The notes: generated by a model not told the origin, from the sequence alone. A DNA stretch of 15,660 nucleotides from CAIVSN01 sp040383945 (GCA_040383945.1 JBEICN010000023.1:1-15660), one strand, 5' to 3'. Shown: positions 1 through 8,301, numbered from the stretch's first letter. Made by a program: numbers and translations.

Positions 1-1
1 G

Positions 2-1693
2 CTTGCGACCTGAGCCGTGATGTGTGGGGGACCGGGAAATTATGGACAACTTGGGAATGGGAGCACGAGTAACCCCAACTGGACTACTCCCGTCACCGTT
101 TCGGGTATCAATAACGCCGTGAAGGTGTATACAACAAGCGCTGGATACGACACTACCTACGGTCGTAGTTGCGCGCTCCTCTTTGATGGACAAATAAAGT
201 GTTGGGGGTCGAACTATTACTTTTATCTATGAGATGGGACAAGTACTGATCGAAGTAGCCCGGTATTTGTAAGCTCCTCCAATGGAATGTACTATACTGG
301 TATTGGTGCAGTATCTGTGGACAAGACCGTGCCTGAGGTAAAGGACAGCATCACCGCGGCTACCAGTGTGGCAACTTGAGGATATCATTCCTGTGCGGTC
401 GAATGAGGTGCGGTGCGATGCTGGTGATACAATGCCGAAGGTCAACTCGGAAATAACAGCAACAACCCTTCTTCTGCCCCAGTAAGCACTTTTGGTCTAT
501 CCACCGCCACTCAGATCGCCTCAGGATATATGCACTCCTGCGCAATACTCACAGATAAGACCGTGAAATGCTGGGGGCTTGGTCGACAAGGACAGCTCGG
601 AAATGCTGCCAACTCTAGCAGTAGTACTCCCGTGGTCGTAGCAAACGTAACTAACGCTAAAGAAATTACCGCAGGAGATTATCATACCTGTGTTCTTTCT
701 GGCAGTGGTGGAGTCCAGTGTTGGGGGCTGGGGAGCCAATGACAGCTCGGAAATGGGGGACTACAAACTTCCAATGTACCACTCACCGCGACTGGTATCA
801 CCAACGCCGTGCGCATAAGCGCGGGGGCTGACCATACCTGTGTTCTGACCGCGAGCGGAAGCGTCCAATGCTGGGGAGCCAATGATAGAGGACAGGTTGG
901 GAATGGACAGTATCGCATGCTTCCTGTGGTGACTCCCACCACCGTCAGTGGTATTACGACCGCCGGTCGTATCGGAGCGGGAGCCAACCACACCTGCGTA
1001 GTACTCGCGGATAACACGCTCAGATGTTGGGGCTTGAACGCGAACTCTCAACAGGCCTCAACCTCATTCTTCATGTCAAACACTCCGACAACACTCCTTG
1101 GTATCAGCAATGTACTCAACATCGTAGGTGGTGGAACGCATAGTTGCCTCATCTCTACGGACCTTGGTAGCGTAAACTGTTTCTGAGGCAATCGCAACGG
1201 TCAACTCGGAAACGGGAACATGAACACGACTTCAAACGCTTCTTTGGTGAACTATCCCGTAGACGGAACAGCGGGGGTTACCAACTACACGCTGGCACTC
1301 TGTGAAACCCGTGATGTGTATACGGGGAATCTTGGAGGAATCGACGGTGCAACAAGCATTTGTACCACGCAGTGTGGAATCGGATACAAGTTTGCTCGGG
1401 AATCCGAACTCGCAAACTTCAACGCATCTGCCGCTGCGGTCAATACCTATTGGATCGACCGAGCAAACAATGCCGCGACGAACTGCCAGAATTGGACGGA
1501 TGGGACGACCAACTTCAATGGGGCGAGTGTGATTTTTGCTACAAATCATCCGACAACTAGTTGAGCTGGATATTTTCCAAATCCTTCATTTCATGGAAAC
1601 AACACTTTCTTGAATATGACAAACATCATCACTTCCACTCAAAAACCGTGTAATGTTTTCCAACAGGTCCTCTGTGTGCGGGGTATCCGATAG
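2..1693 (+). CDS. RCC1-repeat secreted/surface protein with C-terminal DUF1554-like domain (5' partial)
   Basis: The gene runs in from the left edge and ends at TAG, leaving 563 residues. It is open only if TGA is glycine (TGAs at 11, 230, 377, 404, 425, 740, 1184, 1562). Eight blade motifs of the type HTCxL...G.VxCWGxN..GQLGNG are visible (cores VMCGG, IKCWG, VRCWG, VKCWG, VQCWG twice, LRCWG, VNCFG), the hallmark of RCC1/BLIP-II beta-propellers. Most blades carry two cysteines, suggesting disulfides and export. Eight cores exceed one seven-bladed propeller, so there may be more blades or a second propeller to the left. From about residue 430 a different domain begins (CETRDVYTGNLGGIDGA...NTYWID...NWTDG...CNVFQQVLCV), resembling DUF1554/C-type-lectin-like domains in spacing of GNLGG, W and C residues. 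The signal peptide is outside the window. The role is not known; adhesion or ligand binding is inference. The next gene starts 62 bases downstream. Confidence 0.85.
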
Positions 1694-1755
1694 CCGATAC
1701 TTCACTGTTGGCCTCAAATAGTCTTACCATTTTCCATTTTCGCAATTTCGTACCT

Positions 1756-2886
1756 ATGATTATCAAGCACAAATATGCCGTCATCACTGCCACTATTGTA
1801 GCGATACTATTCCTAGTATTCAGTATCTGGCACTTCAAATTCAATACAAAATCCCAAGAATTGCTCAGCTTCTGATCGACAGGTACTCTTTCAAATGCAG
1901 CCTCAGGGGCCTCTCCAAACACTCGTCAACCACGCTCGGAGATATCCCTAAAAAATGTTTCTGAAACCCAATCCTCCGATACCGTTTTCCTCGCTTGTAC
2001 GGCTGAAAAATTCTTCACCTGCTCCAAGATGCAAACCGTCGTCTCTCTATCATCTATAACGGGGAGTTTTCTCGAGCAAACGCAAGCCATACTCCCACTC
2101 GCAAAAGGGAGCGAAATCATCGATAACTGCATCTCCGACGGAATTTCGGCCTGCTCCAACCTCGTCATCCAGAAAAAAATCGCCGCCGAACCAAGCGTGG
2201 AAATCTGCGAAGAGTATACCGATCCGGTAACGAAGCAAAATTGTCGAAACGATGTATATCCCAAAGTTGCCATTTTTAAGGACGATGCCTCCGTATGCAA
2301 TCAGATAACTGAGGAATACGGACAAAAATATTGTGCCGATACCTACAATAGTGATAAGTCCGTCAAGAATCGGGACATATCCTGGTGTTCCCGCCTCTCA
2401 TCCACAGAGCGACAGAACGAGTGTAAAAGCATCTTCTCTGTCAAGGTTGCCATAGCCACAGATGATATCAAATTTTGTGCCAAATCTCAAGATGAGACAC
2501 AAGCATCTGCCTGCTCGCAGTCCTTCTTAATGAAAAAAATTGAGTCTACGAGCCTGGAAAGTTGCAAAAAAACCTATGACTACACCTCGTTTGTCTCTGA
2601 AAAAAATGTGCTTGACCGGATATACCAGAATTGCCTCAGCCGATTAGCGGGAGAAATACTTATGTCCATCCGATCCGATCCCAATCTCTTAATTTCCAAA
2701 TGAACCATGTACCGTCAGGCCTGCGGAGCCTTGCCTGATATGGAAAAAAAGGTATGTCTTGACCAGCTTACTCTGGTACAGTCTGGCTGATTGGTGCTAC
2801 CTCCGAGATGAGATCAAGCGCCAGCCTCAAAAAGCGGCACAATAATGAATAATACATGAGCCTCGGCGCCAATGATCGCAAAGTAA
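1756..2886 (+). CDS. Membrane-anchored protein with 30-residue cysteine repeats, unknown function
   Basis: This is a 376-residue protein reading through five TGAs as Gly (codons 40, 316, 345, 352, 368) to a TAA stop. The N-terminus MIIKHKYAVITATIVAILFL gives one membrane segment (about residues 7-25) with no lipobox, so the rest is probably extracytoplasmic. There are sixteen cysteines. Between residues 133 and 253 they follow C-x11-C-x17-C exactly: 151/163, 181/193, 211/223, 241/253. A 30-residue spacing returns at 293/323, with a final pair 323/334. Repeat units share aliphatic and acidic positions (for example VAI..DD...C), consistent with tandem helical hairpins held by disulfides. The tail after about residue 340 is low-complexity. 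I do not recognise a named family. It sits between a secreted RCC1 protein and signal peptidase I, 8 bases before the latter, so a surface or envelope role is likely. The ATG start is the first in frame after the upstream TAG and precedes the membrane segment directly. Confidence 0.85.
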
Positions 2887-2894
2887 ATTGCCAT

Positions 2895-3467
2895 ATGGAT
2901 ACATCTGGGAAAAAAACAAAATTTACCTTGAAAATCAGGGTAATGATATGTGCTATCTTGGGGACACTTTGAATAATTGCTATCTGGAATAGTGGACTAT
3001 TGGTATCAATTATTCAAAAACCATGAGTATATCAAGAGCTAGAAAAAGAGATTGAAGGAGATTCGATGGAGCCACTCTTGCCAAGAGGCTCGAAAGTTAT
3101 TTTACAGGTGTGATATTACGACCATGGAAAACTTCCGGCACACGGAGACATCATTGCCTACAACTATGGAGGCAGTCGTCATCCGATTATCAAAACCATA
3201 CGAGGTATTCCGGGCGATAAAGCCGAGATAGACCCGGTAGGGAAAACTCTCAAAATCAACGGAGAGTACTTGGCAAACTCGGTAGGAGCACGCTATTCGT
3301 TCACAAGCGGGGAACTGAGGATGTTGGGGCTGTATGTGAAGGATGGCAAAATACCAGATGACGGGTATTTTATCTTTGGCGATAATGTGAAATACAGTGC
3401 TGATTCTCGAAAATTCTGAGCGGTATCTAAAAACGATTTTTATGGTAAATTTATTCTTAAACCATAA
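2895..3467 (+). CDS. lepB: Signal peptidase I
   Basis: The gene encodes a 190-residue type I leader peptidase, which cleaves signal peptides from proteins exported by Sec or Tat at the outer face of the membrane. One membrane segment spans about residues 15-40. Box B reads EGDSMEPLLPRGS with nucleophile Ser57. The general base is Lys100 in IKTIRGIPGD, at the same spacing to GxPGD as in E. coli LepB. Box E reads GDNVKYSADSRKFG (residues 162-175). Four TGAs are read as Gly (codons 26, 44, 73, 175), and Gly175 is the conserved glycine that ends box E. With the standard code the gene would be five useless pieces. It follows the cysteine-repeat gene by 8 bases, so it is probably co-transcribed with the two secreted proteins. 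It is not a prepilin peptidase, despite the pilin genes nearby. The single-membrane-segment layout resembles the Gram-positive SipS type. Confidence 0.95.
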
Positions 3468-3473
3468 TTTTTT
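3441..3473 (+). terminator. Possible Rho-independent terminator overlapping the lepB stop
   Basis: Inverted repeat TATGGT (3441-3446) and ACCATA (3461-3466) is followed directly by ATTTTTT. The stem is only six pairs, the loop is 14 bases and the GC content is low, so this is weak. A promoter candidate starts just downstream, which fits a transcription-unit boundary here. Confidence 0.35.
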
Positions 3474-3494
3474 GTAACAGCAAGCAAGTATCAA

Positions 3495-3522
3495 TCGATA
3501 AACTTGTAGGTTTGTATATACT
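3495..3522 (+). promoter_or_regulatory. Putative sigma-70 promoter for the 94-residue membrane protein gene
   Basis: A -35-like TCGATA (3495-3500), a 16-base spacer and a -10 TATACT (3517-3522) are present. The start point would fall near 3529, about 18 bases before the ATG at 3547. The same -10 hexamer and leader length occur at the infB promoter. Confidence 0.45.
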
Positions 3523-3546
3523 GGTCCCATATTTTCCGATTTCTCC

Positions 3547-3831
3547 ATGATCAATATCAATGACTTTTCCAAAAAAAAACAAATCGCTCTCCTGATTTGG
3601 ATAGTGTTCAGTATTTTTTATGTCCTATTAGATATTTACCAAGGCTTTCGAGCTGGAATTCTCGAACAAGCGTATCTATCTGGTAAAACCAGCACTGCTG
3701 CGGCACTCATGGAAAAAGCGGAAGATCCTAGTTGCAAGCCATTCAATGTATATATCGGCGAAAAAAAGATTGACCTTATCAATGTCGCTTGTCTCACTCA
3801 AGGAAATCTTTCTGGTACTGGGGGGAAATAA
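3547..3831 (+). CDS. Small single-pass membrane protein, unknown function
   Basis: This 94-residue protein begins MININDFSKKKQIALLIW and has one hydrophobic segment at about residues 11-29, flanked by lysines. A short soluble part with two cysteines follows (PSCKPFNVYIG...LINVACLTQ), which could form one disulfide if outside the cell. The gene is short, continuous without any TGA codon, and ends in TAA. It has a promoter candidate of its own and stands alone between lepB and a convergent pilin-like gene. No family name can be given from the sequence. The reading frame is supported by the clear membrane segment, good codon usage and a promoter. Confidence 0.75.
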   Translation: MININDFSKKKQIALLIWIVFSIFYVLLDIYQGFRAGILEQAYLSGKTSTAAALMEKAEDPSCKPFNVYIGEKKIDLINVACLTQGNLSGTGGK

Positions 3832-3845
3832 CACCCTATTTCCTT
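3822..3845. terminator. Hairpin covering two convergent stop codons, possible bidirectional terminator
   Basis: A perfect seven-base inverted repeat, GGAAATA (3824-3830) and TATTTCC (3837-3843), with a six-base loop sits between the convergent genes. The TAA of the plus-strand gene (3829-3831) and the TAG of the minus-strand gene (3836-3838) both lie within it. Two G:T pairs could extend the stem. No long T tract follows on either side. Confidence 0.4.
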
Positions 3846-4273
3846 ATTAATTCGCGAATTTCTCCTTTGACCACTTGCTTTTGAACGGGAGAGGTAATAT
3901 TTTTGCTTAAGAACATGAGTCGAGTATACACCACATCCTGGAACGAACCGGTATTGGAGACCCAGTTTCCTCGGCGGTCGATGTACTTATATGTCTCTAT
4001 GTTAGCTCCTGTCATCACGAGATAGCGACGATTTGTGGTGTCTTTGTAGAGTGAGAAGATTTCATTCTCGGAAACACTAGAAGTATCCACCTTTCTGACA
4101 ATATTTGTTGCATTGTTTTTCAAAATGAACAAGGTTTGACTGCGAAAATAATCATCTTCTATAGCATATTGAACGGAAAGTACTTTCGCAATACCTCATA
4201 TCACTATCGCAATAATAAAGACTCCTACTATAATACCCACAAGAGATTCTCCACGACGACCAAAATGCAGCAT
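3836..4273 (-). CDS. Atypical pilin-like (type IV pilin/pseudopilin) protein
   Basis: Reading one TGA as Gly (codon 26) gives a 145-residue protein starting at ATG 4273. A standard-code caller would start at a TTG near 4132 and lose the membrane segment. The N-terminus is MLHFGRRGESLVGIIVGVFI followed by more aliphatic residues to about residue 32. A basic leader ending RRG with a hydrophobic helix right after it is the class III prepilin layout, with cleavage likely after Gly8. The usual Glu at +5 of the mature protein is absent (Gly there, Glu at +1), so it is a non-canonical or minor pilin. The C-terminal part is soluble and has no cysteines. It diverges from the canonical prepilin gene at 4342, and the two probably share the intergenic promoter region. 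Assignment as pilin-like is fairly secure; its place in the pilus is unknown. Confidence 0.75.
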
Positions 4274-4341
4274 AATAGCTAATAAATACTATGAAATACT
4301 ACTCAATTTCTTAAAAGATCCCACATTATAAAAAAATTCCT
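4274..4341. promoter_or_regulatory. Divergent promoter region between two pilin-like genes
   Basis: This 68-base AT-rich gap separates divergent starts. ATTATAAA at 4325-4332 contains TATAAT on the minus strand and TATAAA on the plus strand, either of which could act as a -10. I see no convincing -35 for either direction, so exact promoters are not assigned. Confidence 0.35.
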
Positions 4342-4974
4342 ATGTATTTCTTAAAAATCACTCGCGGATTCACACTGGCGGAGATGCTTATCGCTGTTTC
4401 AATATCTGCCATGATTATCAGTGGCTCAACATTCTTTATTTTCAAAGCTAACTCGGAAGTTCAAACAGCAAAAAACCGCACCAAGATCCACACAGAAATG
4501 TCCACTTTCATAGAAAAAATGAATGTAATTCGCACTGGATATATGAGTGGCAGCGTGCTGATACAGAATGAGCCCGGATATGATGTCATTTTATTTCAAA
4601 ATTCATGAGCTACAACCGGGGTGTTAATCGGAGTGGTACATCTTGGAAAAGCGGATGCTAACGGTGGGGCGAAGCTTGATACCACTTCCGAATTTGACAA
4701 GTATGACAATAAGGCTATCGGGATTCAAGAGCTCAATAAAGCTCAGTTATCTAGTCTGGTCTCCACTCCCGCAAACGCCTTCTCCATCGTTTTTCAGGCG
4801 GATCGATATTATCCGACACTTCAGGCTCAAGAATTTTCTGTGATTACTTATAATTCTTGAGCACTATTGGAGCTCAATGTAAAGATATACGAACGCTTGC
4901 TACTTGGGTATATCGGTCAGGCGAAAAATGCAGTAGACACCGAAACGACCCTGCCCTTTAATCTCATTTTCTAA
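4342..4974 (+). CDS. Type IV prepilin/pseudopilin (GspH/PilE-like N-terminus)
   Basis: This 210-residue protein has two TGAs read as Gly (codons 89 and 173) and a TAA stop. The N-terminus MYFLKITRGFTLAEMLIAVS is a textbook class III prepilin signal: short basic leader, cleavage after Gly9, mature Phe1 and Glu5, then a hydrophobic helix to about residue 34 that anchors and assembles the subunit. The soluble domain (from about residue 40) shows no cysteine pair and no family I can name. The stop overlaps the next start by one base (TAATG at 4972-4976), indicating translational coupling and a shared transcript. Together with its two neighbours it forms a small minor-pilin set. Assembly ATPase, platform and prepilin peptidase genes are not in the window. 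It could be a type IV pilus, a competence pseudopilus or a type II-like secretion pseudopilin. Confidence 0.88.
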
Positions 4975-6137
4975 TGCAAAAACTAGAACAAAGGGGGACC
5001 ATTTTGCTCTACTCAATACTACTTGTGAATTTTTTGGTGATACTGGGGTATATCGTGTTTCTCAAATCTGAAACCCTACTAGAAAATACCAGATACTCGG
5101 AAATAAGCAGCAAGCTTTCAAAAAATATTGAGGAGCGTGGGATTGCAAGTATCGAATATGGAATCTCATTAAACCAAAATGGCGGATGATTTGTAAATAC
5201 AACTACCTGTCCTGTGCTTTCATTTAGTGGGACCAGCTCCGGGAGTAGCTACTCGGAGAACATACCTACTTCTGTCTGATTTGATGGACAAAAGGTATAC
5301 TGTTCTGGATCAAGTATAGTGTACCCGGGAACATCTGCCATTCTCTCATATTCTCCAAGTTTCCAGTCTTTTAGCGGTATTACTTTTTGAATACACAGTG
5401 GAATACTTTTTGGAAGTAATACCCTTACATGAGTGTTAAGTGACCCAAATCTGTCTCGAGTCACACTAGCTCTGAGCGGAAGCTCTGGATATGACTCTAA
5501 CTTCAATTCTGATAATTACCAATACGGTTCAACTGGGACCATATCATACCCCAATAATTTTGGTGATAGCGACGATCTTGCTAGAAAAATAAGTTTTTGA
5601 TATATACAGAAAGACAAAAATTGGAGAAACATTTTCTGGAATACTACCACGACTGCCAAGCGAGTGAGAAGTAATACCAATAATACCGGGACACTTGCGA
5701 TACTGCCCGACCAAACGAGCACTGGAATGCTATACTTAGATCTCAACGGAGGATACATGATAAAAATATACGAGTTTGACCCATCGGCGTATTCCACCAC
5801 CAAAGAATTGCGGGTGGTTGGTAGCGAAAGTTCAAGTTCCCTTACAGGAGCAATCGGATATCTACAAACTGACCTTTCTATTGGCACGGGATCAAGTAAT
5901 ACTAAAAAATTCAATTTGAAAGACAAGAACTATGGGATATTTCTCGCAAGCAGTGGAGCCCTATGAGACTTTCTCAAATATCAGTTTTACTTTACCAACC
6001 AAAGTGGTGCCATGATATATAGCATTCCCATCGATGACTCTGATCCCTACAAGATTATCTATTATGGCAATGACATAATTATCGACTCTGAAAATAAGTT
6101 GATAGGCAAAGAACAAGAGATGGTACGACCAAAATAG
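4974..6137 (+). CDS. PilX/GspK-like minor pilin candidate
   Basis: This 387-residue protein reads through six TGAs as Gly (codons 72, 102, 139, 153, 209, 331) to TAG. The N-terminus MQKLEQRGTILLYSILLVNF has a basic leader ending RG followed by a long hydrophobic helix (about residues 9-30), the prepilin layout. The mature +5 residue is Tyr, not Glu. Tip pseudopilins of the GspK/PilX class also lack Glu5 and are larger than ordinary pilins, and both points fit here. The rest is rich in Ser, Thr, Gly and Asn, as expected for a beta-rich exposed domain. Its start overlaps the stop of the preceding prepilin gene. It ends six bases from the convergent ftsX stop. The role as a minor tip pilin is inferred from the N-terminus, size and coupling; the large domain is not recognised. 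Confidence 0.75.
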
Positions 6138-6143
6138 ACAAGG

Positions 6144-7046
6144 CTACTTCGTAAACTTCCACGATGATATCAGTCCACTCAAAGCTCAAAGAAAGATCAC
6201 AGATATGGCCACAAAAGCAAACAGTGCGTAGCTTTGTGCAAAAAAGTTGTCAATGAGACGGGTTGATCCAAGAAATGAATCGATTCCGAGAGAATACATG
6301 CCATAATAAAATAATCCCCCGCTTATGACTATGGCGAAAATAGAATATATCATTCCCTGAAGCACAAATGGGCCATAGATGTAGCGTTTCTGACCTCAGA
6401 CTAATTGGGTAATCTTAATCTCTTCCCGAAAAAAGAACACCGTGTTCCCTATGCTATGAAAAATTACCACAAAGACCGAAAATAAGAAAAATCCTATAAT
6501 ACAGTACAGGCCGAATCGTAAAGAGTATAGCACCGAAACCACTACCCGTATTCGCTCGAACTGATTGCGGTAGTTGATAACGGATTTCGCGTGCTTTTCT
6601 GCGTTGATATCCAATATTTTTGAACTTTGAGTAATAACTCGATCAAGTGACTCGTAGTGTTCGATGGGCACATTTTTTACAGAAATGGTGCTCGGAAGGG
6701 GGTTTTGAGATTCATCATCGATTATTTTTGCAAGCTCTGGATCGCGAGTTCGAAGTACCTCAAAATTATCCTTGGAGGACGAGAATGTGGCAGTAATACC
6801 GGGGGCGATTTTGACAAGTTGAGCCAAGGTGTCTACCACCTCGCGGCTCGTACTCGAAAATCCGGTTTTTACATTGAGGGTAAGCGAAAGTCGTGAATTT
6901 ACTATTTCTGCTAAGTTATGCATCACAAATTCAGTGAAGAACAATACAAAGACCAAAAATGTCATCAAAGTGATTACCACTATGGAAGATCCCGAAAGCA
7001 CCCAGCTTCGCTTGATATTATTGAGAGCGTATCGTAAAAGTCGCAT
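6144..7046 (-). CDS. ftsX: Cell division protein FtsX (ABC transporter-like permease)
   Basis: This 300-residue protein reads two TGAs as Gly (codons 217 and 287) and ends in TAG. FtsX pairs with the ATPase FtsE at the divisome and controls peptidoglycan hydrolases across the membrane. The layout is typical: cytoplasmic start MRLLRYALNNIKRSW, membrane segment about 20-42, an extracytoplasmic domain of some 125 residues, then three more membrane segments (about 175-200, 228-250, 270-293). The signature FREEIKITQLVGGQKRYIYG followed by PFVLQG matches the FtsX consensus REEIEIMxLVGA...FI..PF..EG, and the first glycine of LVGG is a TGA. No ftsE is adjacent, which is unusual because ftsE normally precedes ftsX. 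The gene lies 64 bases after rpmA, beyond a terminator, so it may have its own promoter or depend on readthrough. Confidence 0.92.
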
Positions 7047-7077
7047 ACATGCATGCTATATCCAAGCAGAAGAAAAT

Positions 7078-7104
7078 CAAAACAAAAAGAGCTTTTTCAG
7101 CTCT
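7078..7104 (-). terminator. Rho-independent terminator after rpmA
   Basis: On the minus strand, just after the rpmA stop, AGAGCT-GAAAA-AGCTCT forms a six-base stem. It can extend to about ten pairs using A:T and G:T pairs on the AGAG/TTTT flanks, and it is followed by TTTTTGTTTT. This is the best terminator in the window and marks the end of the translation-gene series before ftsX. Confidence 0.7.
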
Positions 7105-7110
7105 CTCTAT

Positions 7111-7383
7111 TTAAATAACGTTGACGTATATGTCTCGATACACTCTGCCATCATATCGAGTCCTTCGCTTTTCTTCAAATTGCACCACTCCGCCTGAGGT
7201 AGCAAAAAGAGTGAAGTCGGTTCCTTGGGCAACATTTTTTCCTGGCCAAAAGGTATTCCCCTTTTGTCGGATTATAATATTCCCTGAAAGTGCGGGTTGT
7301 CCGCCGAAAATTTTTACCCCGAGACGTTTCGCTTGGGAGTCACGACCGTTACTGGTCGAACCTTGGGCTTTTTTATGTGCCAT
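7111..7383 (-). CDS. rpmA: 50S ribosomal protein L27
   Basis: The product is 90 residues, the usual size. It starts MAHKKAQGSTSNGRDSQAKR and contains GVKIFGGQ and the NTFWPGKNV segment (usually H.GxNV). L27 sits near the peptidyl transferase centre, its N-terminal tail reaching the P-site tRNA. The start is directly MAHKK, so there is no Firmicutes-type cleavable extension. No TGA codon is used. rpmA usually follows rplU and precedes obgE; here it is attached to the tail of the rpsL-rpsG genes, 28 bases after rpsG, and is followed by a strong terminator. An AT-rich leader ending TAAACTACT precedes the ATG, with no Shine-Dalgarno sequence. Confidence 0.97.
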   Translation of the reverse strand: MAHKKAQGSTSNGRDSQAKRLGVKIFGGQPALSGNIIIRQKGNTFWPGKNVAQGTDFTLFATSGGVVQFEEKRRTRYDGRVYRDIYVNVI

Positions 7384-7411
7384 AGTAGTTTATATTAAAA
7401 TTCAGATGAAA

Positions 7412-7864
7412 TTATTTTCCTGCAAATCGGGCGAACGCCTTGTTGGCTTCGGCCATCTTGTATACTTCGAGCTTCTTTTTTACCGCATTTCCAGTTTCTT
7501 GCGATGCCTCTATAAGCTCATTTGCGAGGAATATGGAAAACTCAGCTCCTGACTTTGCTCGCGCTGAAGCAAGAATCCATCGGATTGCGAGAGCAAGCTG
7601 CCGAGAAGGCTTTACTTCTTGAGGCACTTGGTAAATGGATCCACCAACTCGCTTTGGACGAACTTCAATTCGTGGCATAACATTTTCCAGAGCCTTTTCA
7701 AAAATCTCTTCTGGATTTGCATGTCCTTTGGATTTGATGGTCTCAAAAGCATTGGTAATTATTTTGAGAGCAAGATATTTTTTACCACATCTCATGATGT
7801 AATTTGCAAATTTCATGAGCTTCTCGTTTTTCATGTTGAGCGAAACGCTTCCTTTGGTACTCAT
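7412..7864 (-). CDS. rpsG: 30S ribosomal protein S7
   Basis: The product is 150 residues, slightly shorter than the 156 of many bacteria. It organises the 3' major domain of 16S rRNA in the small-subunit head, near the mRNA exit and E site. Recognisable segments are KFANYIMRCGKKYLA, NPEEIFEKALENVMP, RIEVRPKRVGGSIYQVP (RNA-binding beta arm) and LAIRWILASARAK. There is no TGA in the gene and it ends in TAA. It follows rpsL by 17 bases, the normal str-operon pairing, but fusA and tufA do not follow; rpmA comes next. Confidence 0.97.
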   Translation of the reverse strand: MSTKGSVSLNMKNEKLMKFANYIMRCGKKYLALKIITNAFETIKSKGHANPEEIFEKALENVMPRIEVRPKRVGGSIYQVPQEVKPSRQLALAIRWILASARAKSGAEFSIFLANELIEASQETGNAVKKKLEVYKMAEANKAFARFAGK

Positions 7865-7881
7865 AATAGTATAACGTAAAA

Positions 7882-8301
7882 TTACTTCTTAGTCTTTGGC
7901 TTCTTTGCTCCATATAGACTTCGTCCTTGTCCGCGTTTTTCCACCCCCTGTGTATCAAGAACCCCTCGAACGATATGATATCTCACACCCGGAAGATCTT
8001 TAGCACGACCACCACGAATCAATACAACCGAGTGTTCCTGAAGATTGTGCCCTTCTCCTCCAATGTAACAAATAACCTCGTATCCATTTGTTAATCGAAC
8101 CTTTGCCACCTTTCGAAGTGCTGAGTTAGGCTTCTTCGGAGTCATGGTATATACTTTGGTACATACTCAACGCTTCTGTGGAGAAGCAAGGTCAAAAGTT
8201 GCTCGCTTGATGTTATTTTTAATAACTTGTAGCGCGGGCGACTTGCTCTTTCGTGTTTTATCTTTTCGAGGTTTTCGAATAAGTTGATTAATCGTTGACA
8301 T
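7882..8301 (-). CDS. rpsL: 30S ribosomal protein S12
   Basis: The product is 139 residues and acts in the decoding centre, where it monitors codon-anticodon pairing. TGA at codon 45 (8167-8169) is the invariant glycine of KRGVCTKVYT, one of the clearest single proofs of UGA = Gly in this window. A standard-code caller would begin at the ATG at 8145 and lose the first 52 residues. Recognisable segments are MSTINQLIRKPRKDK, TPKKPNSALRKVAKVRLTNG, GEGHNLQEHSVVLIRGGR and KDLPGVRYHIVRG, including the lysines tied to streptomycin response and the Asp that is methylthiolated in E. coli. It follows rpsI by 15 bases. rpsL normally heads the str operon, so this position is unusual. Confidence 0.97.

Noticed and set aside
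682..1017. Minus-strand ORF of 111 codons within the RCC1 gene
   Set aside because: It is antisense to repetitive RCC1 coding sequence, its product is a low-complexity shadow rich in Pro, Ser, Thr and Ala, and it has no supporting context.
1694..1755. Promoter or terminator between the RCC1 gene and the cysteine-repeat gene
   Set aside because: There is no matched -35/-10 pair and only a short imperfect repeat near the stop. The gap is better read as an intra-operon spacer.
3102..3572. Minus-strand ORF of 156 codons over lepB
   Set aside because: The plus strand encodes signal peptidase I with all catalytic boxes. The antisense product has no recognisable features.
5516..5926. Minus-strand ORF of 136 codons over the PilX-like gene
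   Set aside because: It is antisense to a gene supported by its prepilin N-terminus and coupling; its hydrophobic runs are the complement of Ser/Thr/Asn codons.
2..6137. Many short plus-strand ORFs in one frame, suggesting decayed genes or pseudogenes
   Set aside because: All interruptions are TGA, never TAA or TAG, and they fall on glycine positions. Reading TGA as Gly restores intact proteins, so these are not pseudogenes.
6121..6153. Possible terminator between the convergent PilX-like gene and ftsX
   Set aside because: Only a five-base repeat (TACGA/TCGTA) with a 20-base loop and no T tract, too weak to call.
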